Shown here piece after piece: positions 43,136 through 51,113 of a stretch of DNA of 62,334 nt (the first letter of the stretch is position 1; every line of letters begins with the position of its first letter). Where the stretch lies: positions 5,367,504-5,429,837 of the forward strand of contig NZ_KK037166.1 of NCBI RefSeq assembly GCF_000568255.1, given 5' to 3'. The DNA is from Kutzneria sp. 744 (GTDB lineage Bacteria > Actinomycetota > Actinomycetes > Mycobacteriales > Pseudonocardiaceae). The translations under genes were made by a program, and so were the position numbers. The notes under the pieces are model-generated. The model saw only the letters and a program-made list of their open reading frames with translations. It was not told the origin of the DNA and ran no database searches.

Positions 43136-43939
43136 TCAGTCCTTGACGGCGCCGGCGGTCACGCCCGCGGCGACATAGCGTTGGGCCAGCACGAGGATCG
43201 CCGCAGCCGGGATCGACGCGAACACGGCGGTCGCCATGATTGCGTTCCACTGCTGGTTGTTGTTGCCGATGTAGTGGTAGATGCCGAGGGTGATCGGCTC
43301 GTGCGCGCCGCCGTTGTCCAGCGTGCTGGCGAACACGAAGTCCGACCACGCCCACAGGAAGGCGAACACCGACACCGTGACGACGCCGTTGCGGCTCATC
43401 GGCAGCACGATCGACCAGAAGGTGCGCAGCCGGCTCGCGCCGTCGGTCCGGGCCGCCTGCAACAACTCGTCGGGAATGGTCGACATCAGCGCGGCGAAGA
43501 TGAACACGCCGAACGGCACCGCGATCGTCGAGTCGGCGACGATCAGGCCGGCCGCCGACTGGAGCAGCCCGAGGTCGAGGTAAATGGCGTAGAAGCCCAT
43601 CGCCATGATGATGCCCGGCACCATCTGGGCCGCCAGCAACAGGAAGCTGAGCACGCCGGCCCCGCGCGGACGCAGCTTGGCCAGCGCGTAGCCGGCCGGC
43701 GCCGACAGCGCGACGGTCAGCACCACCGTGCCGAGCGCGATCACCACGCTGGTGCCCAGGTACGGCACCTGCTCGGTCAGCGCGGCCCGATAGCCGTCCA
43801 GCGTGCCGTGCAACGGGAACAGGTTCGGCGGCGACTTGCGCATGTCCTGTTCCCGGGTGAAGGACACGTTGAGCATCCAGTAGACCGGAAACAGCATGAT
43901 CGCGGTCAGCAGCAGCGCGATGCCGGTCTTCCACTTCAC
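43136..43939 (-). CDS. Carbohydrate ABC transporter permease (MalG-type)
   Basis: 267 residues from the GTG at 43939, overlapping the upstream permease stop by four bases (GTGA). Six transmembrane helices are evident, and the EAA loop reads ELLQAARTDGASRLRTFWSI, which docks the ATPase. Length and the MFPVYWMLNVSFT start fit MalG/LacG-type permeases. No ABC ATPase gene is present, as is usual in actinobacteria, where a shared MsiK-like ATPase serves many importers. Confidence 0.93.
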   Translation of the reverse strand: MKWKTGIALLLTAIMLFPVYWMLNVSFTREQDMRKSPPNLFPLHGTLDGYRAALTEQVPYLGTSVVIALGTVVLTVALSAPAGYALAKLRPRGAGVLSFLLLAAQMVPGIIMAMGFYAIYLDLGLLQSAAGLIVADSTIAVPFGVFIFAALMSTIPDELLQAARTDGASRLRTFWSIVLPMSRNGVVTVSVFAFLWAWSDFVFASTLDNGGAHEPITLGIYHYIGNNNQQWNAIMATAVFASIPAAAILVLAQRYVAAGVTAGAVKD

Positions 43940-44889
43940 GACGTCACCAGCCTGCGTTGGAACCGGATGTAGACCAGGCCGAACACCAGGGCGGTGACGA
44001 CCAGCAGGTTCCCCACCGCGGCCGCGGGACCGAAGGACGGCAGCAGCGTGCCGAAGCCGAGCCGGTAGGACCAGGTGGCGAACGTGGTGGACGAGTCGGT
44101 CGGGCCGCCCCTGGTCATGATCCAGATGACGTCGAACACCTTGAGCGTGTAGATCAGCCCGAGCAGCAGCGTGATCGCGGACACCGGCCGCAGGAGCGGG
44201 AAGGTGACCCGCCAGAACTGCTGCCACGCGCTCGCCCCGTCCAGCGCCGCCGCCTCGTACAGGCTGGCCGGGATCGTCTGCAGTCCACTGTAGAGGATCA
44301 CCAGGTTGAACGGGATCCCGATCCAGATGTTGGCGATGGTCACCGATGCCAGCGACCACTGCGGCGAGGTCAGCCAGTTCACCGGGCCCAGTCCGACCAG
44401 GCCCAGCGCCGTGTTGATGATGCCGGAGTCGCTGTTGAACATCCACGACCAGGTGGACGCGGACACGATCAGCGGCAGCAGCCAGGGCACCAGGAACATC
44501 GCGCGCAGCGTCGCCGACAACCGGAAGTGCTGCCGGAAGAACACCGCCAGCGCCAGGCCGATCGTGTACTGGAAGGCGATCGACGCGCCGGTGAACACCG
44601 CCGTGTGCACCAGCGCGGGCAGGAACGTCGGGTCACTCAGCACGGTCCCGTAGTTCGCCAGGCCGGTGAACGGGGCGTCGCCCTGAACGAACGAGCGGAC
44701 CGTGTAGTTGCGCAGGCTCAGGTCGACGTTGCGGAACAAGGGGTAGGCGTAGAACACCAGCAGATACGCGGTGATCGGGAGGAGGAACCCCCACGCGGCC
44801 CACTGGTCGAGGTTGCGGCGCCGGCGGCCCGCCGGCGGCCCGCCGGCCGGGACGGCGGCCGCCGTCGCGCGCGCCACGGTGGTGGTCAT
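43936..44889 (-). CDS. Carbohydrate ABC transporter permease (MalF-type)
   Basis: 317 residues with an Ala/Arg-rich N-terminal tail, then six transmembrane helices starting at WGFLLPITAYLLVFYAYPL. The EAA loop is SLYEAAALDGASAWQQFWRV. It pairs with the MalG-type protein to form the channel. Its ATG overlaps by four bases a TGA in the frame of the original solute-binding-protein tail (see that entry), evidence that the operon was once tightly coupled SBP–permease–permease. Confidence 0.93.
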   Translation of the reverse strand: MTTTVARATAAAVPAGGPPAGRRRRNLDQWAAWGFLLPITAYLLVFYAYPLFRNVDLSLRNYTVRSFVQGDAPFTGLANYGTVLSDPTFLPALVHTAVFTGASIAFQYTIGLALAVFFRQHFRLSATLRAMFLVPWLLPLIVSASTWSWMFNSDSGIINTALGLVGLGPVNWLTSPQWSLASVTIANIWIGIPFNLVILYSGLQTIPASLYEAAALDGASAWQQFWRVTFPLLRPVSAITLLLGLIYTLKVFDVIWIMTRGGPTDSSTTFATWSYRLGFGTLLPSFGPAAAVGNLLVVTALVFGLVYIRFQRRLVTS

Positions 44890-44958
44890 CCCTTGCCCAC
44901 GGCTGCCTGCGCCGTTTGCAGCGCGGCGGCCGGTGACAAAAGAGCCGGACAGCGTGGC

Positions 44959-46131
44959 CTACACGGCGGTCCAAATCTGCTCGGAGATCTTCGGGTACTT
45001 GGTGCCCAGGTTGTCGCTTGTGCGGCCCTTGGCGGCGTGCACGGCGTCCACCCACACCTGCAGCGCCGGGTCGGCGGCGGCCTGCTTCTGCTGCACGGCG
45101 GCGCTGGGCGCGACGTAGGACAGCGTGCCGTCCGTGGCGTAGATGTTGTCCGGGCTGGTGAGGCAGGAGACGATCTTCTGATCGGTGGCGTACCGGCCGG
45201 TGTCCTTCTGCGTCGGCACCGTGACGAACTCGCCGCCGGTCGGCGCCGGTGCAGGGCCGCCGTTCTGCGCCGGCACGGTGATCGTGCCGTACTCGAAGCC
45301 GAGCTTCTTGGCGTTGGCCAACTGCCACGTTCCGTTCTCGGCGAACGCGACGTTGCCGGCGGCGAAGTCCTGCCAGCTCGTGGTCTGGGTGTTGTTGATC
45401 ACCGAGTTCGGCGCGTAGCCGGCCTTGAGCCAGTCGTTCCACAGCGTCAGCGCGGCGACCCCCGGCGTGGAGTCGAGCTTGTCCAGCCGCGCGCCCGATC
45501 CCCAGAACCACGGCAGGAACTGGAAACTGCCCTCCTCGGTGCCGATCGCGGAGAACGTGATGCCCTTCTTGCCGGCGCCCGCGACCTTGGCCAGCGCCGC
45601 CGTCAGCGCGGACCAGTCCTTGATCGAAGCCGGGTCAACGCCGGCGGCCTGCAGGATCGTCTTGTTGTAGAACAGGGCCAGCGTGTTCGCGCCGATCGGG
45701 GTGCCGTAGGTCTTGCCGCCGAACTGTCCGGCGGCGAGCAGATTCGGGTCAACGCCGGACGTGTCGAGCTTGGTGTCGTCGGCGGTGGCCAGCACGCCCG
45801 CGTCGGCCAGCGTGGACACCACCGGGTTGTCGAGGACCAGCACATCGGGGGCGTTGCCCTGCTGGGCGGCGAGCAGGACCTTGTTGGTCAGGTCCGTGGT
45901 GTCGAACGCGGTCCGCTTGACCTTGACCCCGGCCTTGTCCCCGCACGACTCGAGCAGGTTCACCCACGCGGCGTTGCCGTCGAACTGCGGATAGGGGTCC
46001 CAGATCGTGTAGTCGGTGCTCGACGCGCCGGAACCGCTGCCGCCGGAGGCGCCGCAGCCGGCCAGCCCCGCGGCGGCGGTCACGGCGACGGCGACCACGG
46101 CAAGGCGTCTGGGCAGGGAGGTGCTCATCAC
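44959..46131 (-). CDS. Sugar-binding lipoprotein of the ABC importer, prematurely terminated
   Basis: 390 residues. The lipobox LAGCGAS gives membrane anchoring, then a family 1 solute-binding fold: YTIWDPYPQFDGNAAWVNLL, NAPDVLVLDNPVVSTLADAG, YGTPIGANTLALFYNKTIL, FAAGNVAFAENGTWQL. The frame ends abruptly at TAG after KISEQIWTAV. Past this stop the DNA still codes, after a one-base shift, for SPAAALQTAQAAVGKG ending in a TGA at 44886–44888 that overlaps the permease start, exactly where a normal SBP would end. A CAG-to-TAG change plus an indel therefore appear to have removed about 25 C-terminal residues. Those form a final helix in this family, so binding may survive, or the differences may be sequence errors. 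Confidence 0.88.
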   Translation of the reverse strand: MMSTSLPRRLAVVAVAVTAAAGLAGCGASGGSGSGASSTDYTIWDPYPQFDGNAAWVNLLESCGDKAGVKVKRTAFDTTDLTNKVLLAAQQGNAPDVLVLDNPVVSTLADAGVLATADDTKLDTSGVDPNLLAAGQFGGKTYGTPIGANTLALFYNKTILQAAGVDPASIKDWSALTAALAKVAGAGKKGITFSAIGTEEGSFQFLPWFWGSGARLDKLDSTPGVAALTLWNDWLKAGYAPNSVINNTQTTSWQDFAAGNVAFAENGTWQLANAKKLGFEYGTITVPAQNGGPAPAPTGGEFVTVPTQKDTGRYATDQKIVSCLTSPDNIYATDGTLSYVAPSAAVQQKQAAADPALQVWVDAVHAAKGRTSDNLGTKYPKISEQIWTAV

Positions 46132-46215
46132 GGAAGTCCCTTCGTCGGGAGGACTCGCCGGCGCGGCGGGGCCGGCGGTGGTTCAGGAGGACGGCGCGAG
46201 CGGCGCCGGCGGTGG

Positions 46216-47241
46216 TCAGGAAGAGGGCGCGAGTGGCGCCGGTCCGGTGCTGCCCCGCAGCGAGACCGGCGGGGCGAGCAGGTGGTGCCGGGGCGGTCCG
46301 GCCGGATCGTCCAGACGGGCCACGAGCAGGTCGACCGCCAGCCGACCCATCTGGGCGGCGGGCACGTCCGCCGCGGTCAGTTGCGGGGTGACCATCTGGG
46401 CCCAGTGCGGCAGCGCCACGCCGGCGATGGAGAAGTCGCCCGGCACGCTGCGTCCGGCCCGGGCCAGTCCCTGGTACAGACCGCCCAGCGCCGCTTCGTT
46501 CAGGGTGACGATCGCGGTGCTGGCCGGGTCGTCGTCGAGGATCCGCTCGACACAGGCCTGGCCGGACACGGCGTCGTCGTCGCAGGGGTAGTGCCGGCCG
46601 GTGAGGCCCCGTGCGGCGACGGCCCGGTCGAAGCCCTCCAGCCCGCGGTGGGCCGACTCGTATCCGATGCGCAGCAACCGTTCCGGCCGGTTGACCAGCG
46701 CGATCCGACGATGGCCCAGGTCGGCCAGATGATCGACGCAGGCCGCGACCAGCGCCCCGTGGTCAACGCCGACCCAGCAGGTGCGGTCCGGCGAGGCGGT
46801 GCGGCCGATGGTGACGAACGGGAAGTCGGCCTCGAGCAGGTAGTCGACGCGCTCGTCGGCCAGCCTTACCTCCATCAGGATCGCCCCGTCGACCCGACGT
46901 TCGGCCAGCAGTCGCCGCAACGACGAGGTGCTGTCCGGTCCCGCGGTCGACAGCAGCACGTCGTATTCGTGCACCGCGGCCGCGTCGGCCAGGCTGCCGA
47001 TGAAGTCGAGCTGCATCGCCGTGTAGTGGTGGCCGACGGCGGGCGGGAACACCAGGCCGATGGTGCTGGTGCGGCCGGCGGCCAGCGCGCGGGCGCTGGC
47101 GTTGGGTTGATAGCCCAACTCGTCGACCACCTGCTGGATCTTCCGGCGAGTGGTCTCGGACACGGGTCGCTTGCCGCTCAGCGCATAAGAGACCGTGCTC
47201 CGCGAGACGTTGGCCCGTTGGGCGATCTCTCCGATGTTCAC
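46216..47241 (-). CDS. LacI family repressor of the sugar operon
   Basis: 341 residues from the GTG at 47241, preceded by GGGAG; the longer frame would cross an operator. The N-terminal LacI helix-turn-helix is NIGEIAQRANVSRSTVSYAL followed by the hinge KIQQVVDELGYQPNASARAL. A periplasmic-binding-protein-like effector domain follows (TIGLVFPPAVGHHYTAMQLD, STAIVTLNEAALGGLYQGL). It lies upstream of, and co-directional with, the SBP–permease–GH genes, with only 84 bp before the SBP. Two identical palindromes in its promoter support autorepression, and probably repression of the whole operon, relieved by an imported sugar. Confidence 0.92.
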   Translation of the reverse strand: MNIGEIAQRANVSRSTVSYALSGKRPVSETTRRKIQQVVDELGYQPNASARALAAGRTSTIGLVFPPAVGHHYTAMQLDFIGSLADAAAVHEYDVLLSTAGPDSTSSLRRLLAERRVDGAILMEVRLADERVDYLLEADFPFVTIGRTASPDRTCWVGVDHGALVAACVDHLADLGHRRIALVNRPERLLRIGYESAHRGLEGFDRAVAARGLTGRHYPCDDDAVSGQACVERILDDDPASTAIVTLNEAALGGLYQGLARAGRSVPGDFSIAGVALPHWAQMVTPQLTAADVPAAQMGRLAVDLLVARLDDPAGPPRHHLLAPPVSLRGSTGPAPLAPSS

Positions 47242-47254
47242 GGCACTCCCTGTG

Positions 47255-47344
47255 CGAACCGGTTCGACATTGATGCAAAGTGGCACCGCCTTGACCACAC
47301 ATAAGTGCCGGCGACCACCGCGTTCCGGTGGTCGAACCGGTTCG
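47255..47344. promoter_or_regulatory. Twin LacI-type operators CGAACCGGTTCG
   Basis: Identical 12-bp palindromes lie at 47255–47266 and 47333–47344, with centres 78 bp apart. The proximal copy is 14 bp from the LacI GTG. Central-CG palindromes of this type are classic LacI/GalR-family targets; the paired arrangement could allow looping by a tetramer or two dimers. Confidence 0.8.
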
Positions 47345-47464
47345 CGTTGGAGCGAGATTAAGCAGGCGTGTCGAATGTGTCAACCGTCACTTACGGCCAC
47401 CGAAAACCGGACCACGCCCATCGACATATTCGATATCGAATATGTCGATGGCTCGGCGGATCAC

Positions 47465-47800
47465 AGCGGCAAAATTCCACGGAAGACGGCCAATTGGTCG
47501 AACCCTGACCCGACGGCACCGGGTCGTTCGGGTCGTAGACGTAGGAGTCGTGCGCCTCTTCCGCCTGGGTGTTCTGCGGCTGAGGCCGCCGTCCGCGCCG
47601 AGGAACCACGGCGTCTCGACGGCGCGCGCGAGCGGCCACTCGTTCTCGTCGCGCCACGTGTTCGTCCCCATCACGAAGATCTTGACCGACGGCTCGTCCA
47701 TGAATCCTGTGTCCTGGTCGTGCAGCCAGTGGTCGAACCAGCGGAGCTGGAACTCGTCGAGCGAATACTGGCCAGCGATCGCATGCCGCGGACGTCAATC
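47465..47800 (-). pseudogene. Frameshifted fragment of a CocE/NonD family hydrolase
   Basis: On the minus strand one frame reads IAGQYSLDEFQLRWFDHWLH and then MDEPSVKIFVMGTNTWRDEN and EWPLARAVETPWFLGADGG, the well-known middle part of CocE/NonD (X-Pro dipeptidyl-peptidase-like) hydrolases. After a frameshift near 47580 the match goes on as QAEEAHDSYVYDPNDPVPSG. The N-terminal alpha/beta-hydrolase core and the C-terminal jelly roll are missing, and no start codon fits. It is a remnant of about 110 codons. Confidence 0.75.
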
Positions 47801-47814
47801 CGAAGCTGGTCTCC

Positions 47815-48089
47815 CCCACCACGCCCGGGCCCGCAATCCCGACTTCAACCTGGTGCTCGTCGACTCGAACTCAGGGTGGAGCACCAAGGCCGTATGGATC
47901 AAGGGCACCGGCACCGACTGGCTGCCGATGACCCGAAACTGGGGCATGAACTGGCAATCGGGCAGGAAGCTCACCGGTCAAGCCCTCAGCTTCCAGGTAA
48001 CCGACACCCGCGGTCGAACGGTGATCCGTGACAACGTCTTCCCGGCCGACTGGAAGTTCGGTCAGACCGCCACCGCTGCCGGGTTCTGA
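47815..48089 (+). pseudogene. C-terminal domain remnant of a plant-type expansin
   Basis: About 90 residues read NPDFNLVLVDSNSG, AVWIKGTGTDWLPMTRNWGM, NWQSGRKLTGQALSFQVTD and FPADWKFGQTATAAGF. This is the second (CBM63-like, cell-wall-binding) domain of expansins; the WLPMxRNWGxNWQS and LxGQxLSFxVT signatures are typical of plant alpha-expansins and related bacterial and fungal proteins. The N-terminal double-psi barrel is missing and no good start is seen; the frame upstream is unrelated. Expansins loosen cellulose-containing walls without hydrolysis. It is adjacent to other plant/fungal glycan genes but is probably not expressed. Confidence 0.72.
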
Positions 48090-48495
48090 GCCGGCAGGGA
48101 CGACGGGGCCTGATGGGAGCAGCGCTGGATTCCGACCGACGCGGACGCGTTCGTAGACGCCGCCATCAGCGCCTGCTGTTAGGCGATGCATCGTGCCTCG
48201 ACGCCAAGGCGGGTCGGGTGTCGTTGACGCTGGACGGCTGACGATGCCGACTGGTCCACCCTCGTGTCCATGGTCAGACGCCAACGGCAGGGCCTGGGCG
48301 CTGGCTGAGTCATGACAGGCCAGCATGATCTCGTCCGCGTCGAGCGAGTGGACCTAGGGTCGTGGGCCGGCGCCCTCCTCCTGTCGAACGTCGTCCGGCA
48401 CGCCAGGCGACCGGGCCTCGACACAGCGATAACCGTGAAATGAATTCATCTATTCACCGGTCGTTTCGACGGGCGTTCGATGCTGGACTGCCGGC
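48090..48495. other. Degenerate spacer before GH92
   Basis: About 400 bp with no credible gene, tRNA or hairpin array. Short frames on both strands lack family resemblance. It carries the promoter of the GH92 gene, in the less GC-rich stretch just before 48480. Confidence 0.45.
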
Positions 48496-51039
48496 ATGAC
48501 CATGTCCGGCTGGACCTGCCGCCTCACCGCGGTGTTGCTGACCACCGCGTTCGTCGTGCCGGTAGCGCACGCGGACACGCCGTTCGGCATGATGCAGTGG
48601 AGCCCGGACACCTCGTCACGCCCCAAGGGCGGCGGCTACGAGCACAACGACACGACCACCCGCGGCTTCAGCCTCACCCACATCTCCGGTCCCGGCTGCG
48701 ACGCTGCCGACGACGTGCCGTTCCTGCCGACAACAGGGGCCATCAGCAGCCCCGGCTCGGCCACCGCCTCCTTCAGCCACGCCAAGGAGAGCTCCGCCCC
48801 CGGCTACTACTCCGTCGGCCTCGGCTCCGGCATCCGGGCCGAGCTCACCACCACCACCCGCGCCGGCATCGGCCGCTTCACCTATCCGACCGGCGCCCAG
48901 GCCAACATGATCGTCAAGGTCGCCGACAACCCGAGCCCGGTCGCCGCCAGCACCGTCGCCATCGTCGGCGACAACACGATCACCGGCTCGGTGACCAGCG
49001 TCGGCTTCTGCGAGGCGGCCACCCCGTTCACCCTGTACTTCAGCGCCACCTTCGACCATCCGTTCACCGCGACCGGCAACTACGGCGGCGGCGAGTACGT
49101 CACCTTCGACACCACCGGCAGTCAGGTCGTCCAGGCCCGCGTCGGCATCTCCTACGTCTCCGTCGCCAACGCGAAGTCCAATGTGGACGCCGAGATACCG
49201 GGATGGGACTTCGACGGCACGCGAACATCGGCGTACCAGGCGTGGAACGCACGACTGAGCCGAATCAGGGTCGCCGGCGGCACCGCCGACCAGCAGCACA
49301 TCTTCTACACCGCCCTGTACCACTCACTGTTGCACCCCAACGTGTTCAGCGACACCAACGGCCAGTACCTCGGCTTCGACAACGCCGTGCACACCACCCC
49401 GGCCGGCCACGCCCACTACGCCAACTACTCCGGTTGGGACATCTACCGCACCCAGGCCCAGCTGTCGGCGCTGATCGCGCCGGACACCGCCAGCGACATG
49501 GCGCAGTCCATGGTCGACGACTACCGCCAGGGCGGCACGCTGCCCAAGTGGGCCATGAACAACGCCGAGACCTACATCATGGTCGGCGACCCGGCCGACG
49601 CCGTGCTGGCCGACTACTACGCCTTCGGCGCCCGTGACTTCGACACGTCCGCGGCGCTGGCCGCCATGGTGCACCAGGCGACGACCACCAACAACGCCCG
49701 GCCCGGCGGCGCATACCTGGACAGTTTCGGCTACCTGCCCACCGACAGCCCTTACGGCTGCTGCCACTACTACGCCGGCGTCTCCTCGCAACTGGAGTAC
49801 GACACCGCCGACTTCGCGTTGTCCGCCTACGCCTCAGCGCTCGGCGACACCGCCGACAGCGCCAAGTTCCGCGACCGCGCCCAGAACTGGCGCAACATCT
49901 TCAACCCCAGCAGCGGCTACATCCAGCCGCGGCACTCCAACGGCCGCTGGATGACCGGCTTCCTCGCCGCGCCGATCAGCGGGGGCACCAACAGCAACGA
50001 CTTCGCCGAAGGCGACTCGCTGATCTACACCGGCATGGTGCCGTTCAACATCGCCGGGCTGGCCGCCGCCAAGGGCGGCAACGCCGCGATGGCCAAGTAC
50101 CTCGACGGCGTGCTCACCGGCTACACCGGCCTGCTCAGCCTCGCCGGCCTCCAGTCCAACATGGGCAACGAACCGAGCTTCGAACTGCCCTGGGAGTACG
50201 ACTACATCGGGCAGCCCTACCGCACCCAACAGGTCGTCCGGCAGATCCAGGACCAGATCTGGACCAACTCCCCCGGCGGCCTCGCCGGCAACGACGACCT
50301 CGGCGCGATGAGCGCCTGGTACGTGTGGTCGGCGCTGGGGCTGTACCCCGAGACTCCCGGCACCGCCGACCTCGCACTCGGCAGCCCACTGTTCACCACG
50401 GCCACGATCAGCCTGCCCAGCGGCAACACGTTGACGATCAACGCGCCGCAGGCCGCCGACAACGCCCCGTACGTGCAGTCGCTGACGCTGAACGGTTCCG
50501 CCTGGACCAACGCGTATCTGCCGGCGTCGGCGATCACCACCGGCGGCACGCTCGGCTACACCCTCGGCACCTCGGCCAACACCTCGTGGGCATCGGCCCC
50601 GTCCTCGGCGCCGCCCTCCTACGACGGCGCGGCCACGCCCCTGCCGACCGAACCCAGCGGTCCCATCACCCCGGCGCTCGCCGGCAACTGCACCGACGTC
50701 GCCAACGCCAGCAATGCCAACGGAACCGCCGTCCAGCTCTACCCGTGCAACGGCACGAACGCCCAGACCTGGAACGTGGTGCCCGACGGCACCTTGCAGG
50801 CCCTCACCAAGTGCCTCGACGTCACGCAGGGCGGCACCGCCAACGGCACCAACGTGCAGCTCTACGTGTGCAACGGCAGCGGATCGCAGCAATGGAAGTC
50901 CACATCGGACGGACAGCTGGTCAATCCTCAATCGGGTCGTTGCCTCACCGACCCGGGTGGCAGCACCGCCGCCAAGACGCGACTGGAGATCGACGACTGC
51001 CAGCGCGCCGCCGGACAACTCTGGGCCCTGCCGCGTTGA
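48496..51039 (+). CDS. Secreted GH92-type glycosidase with ricin-type lectin domain
   Basis: 847 residues. A signal peptide (TAVLLTTAFVVPVAHA) is followed by the GH92 beta-sandwich (residues about 35–270; GGGYEHNDTTTRGFSLTHIS) and the (alpha/alpha)6 barrel (about 280–680), with GWDIYRTQAQLSALI, GNEPSFELPWEYDYIGQPYR and the calcium-linked GNDDLGAMSAWYVWSALGL. GH92 enzymes are calcium-dependent exo-alpha-mannosidases, inverting. A linker leads to a ricin-B/CBM13 lectin domain (about 725–847) with QLYPCNGTNAQTWNV and QLYVCNGSGSQQW repeats. Likely trims mannose from fungal or plant N-glycans or mannans. It stands alone on the plus strand, not in the LacI operon. Confidence 0.92.
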   Translation: MTMSGWTCRLTAVLLTTAFVVPVAHADTPFGMMQWSPDTSSRPKGGGYEHNDTTTRGFSLTHISGPGCDAADDVPFLPTTGAISSPGSATASFSHAKESSAPGYYSVGLGSGIRAELTTTTRAGIGRFTYPTGAQANMIVKVADNPSPVAASTVAIVGDNTITGSVTSVGFCEAATPFTLYFSATFDHPFTATGNYGGGEYVTFDTTGSQVVQARVGISYVSVANAKSNVDAEIPGWDFDGTRTSAYQAWNARLSRIRVAGGTADQQHIFYTALYHSLLHPNVFSDTNGQYLGFDNAVHTTPAGHAHYANYSGWDIYRTQAQLSALIAPDTASDMAQSMVDDYRQGGTLPKWAMNNAETYIMVGDPADAVLADYYAFGARDFDTSAALAAMVHQATTTNNARPGGAYLDSFGYLPTDSPYGCCHYYAGVSSQLEYDTADFALSAYASALGDTADSAKFRDRAQNWRNIFNPSSGYIQPRHSNGRWMTGFLAAPISGGTNSNDFAEGDSLIYTGMVPFNIAGLAAAKGGNAAMAKYLDGVLTGYTGLLSLAGLQSNMGNEPSFELPWEYDYIGQPYRTQQVVRQIQDQIWTNSPGGLAGNDDLGAMSAWYVWSALGLYPETPGTADLALGSPLFTTATISLPSGNTLTINAPQAADNAPYVQSLTLNGSAWTNAYLPASAITTGGTLGYTLGTSANTSWASAPSSAPPSYDGAATPLPTEPSGPITPALAGNCTDVANASNANGTAVQLYPCNGTNAQTWNVVPDGTLQALTKCLDVTQGGTANGTNVQLYVCNGSGSQQWKSTSDGQLVNPQSGRCLTDPGGSTAAKTRLEIDDCQRAAGQLWALPR

Positions 51040-51113
51040 CATACGCGGCCTCTGCCGGCATGTGACACCACTGGCACGGGGCCGCCGGCGTAGCCGGCGA
51101 CCCCGTCAGGCGC

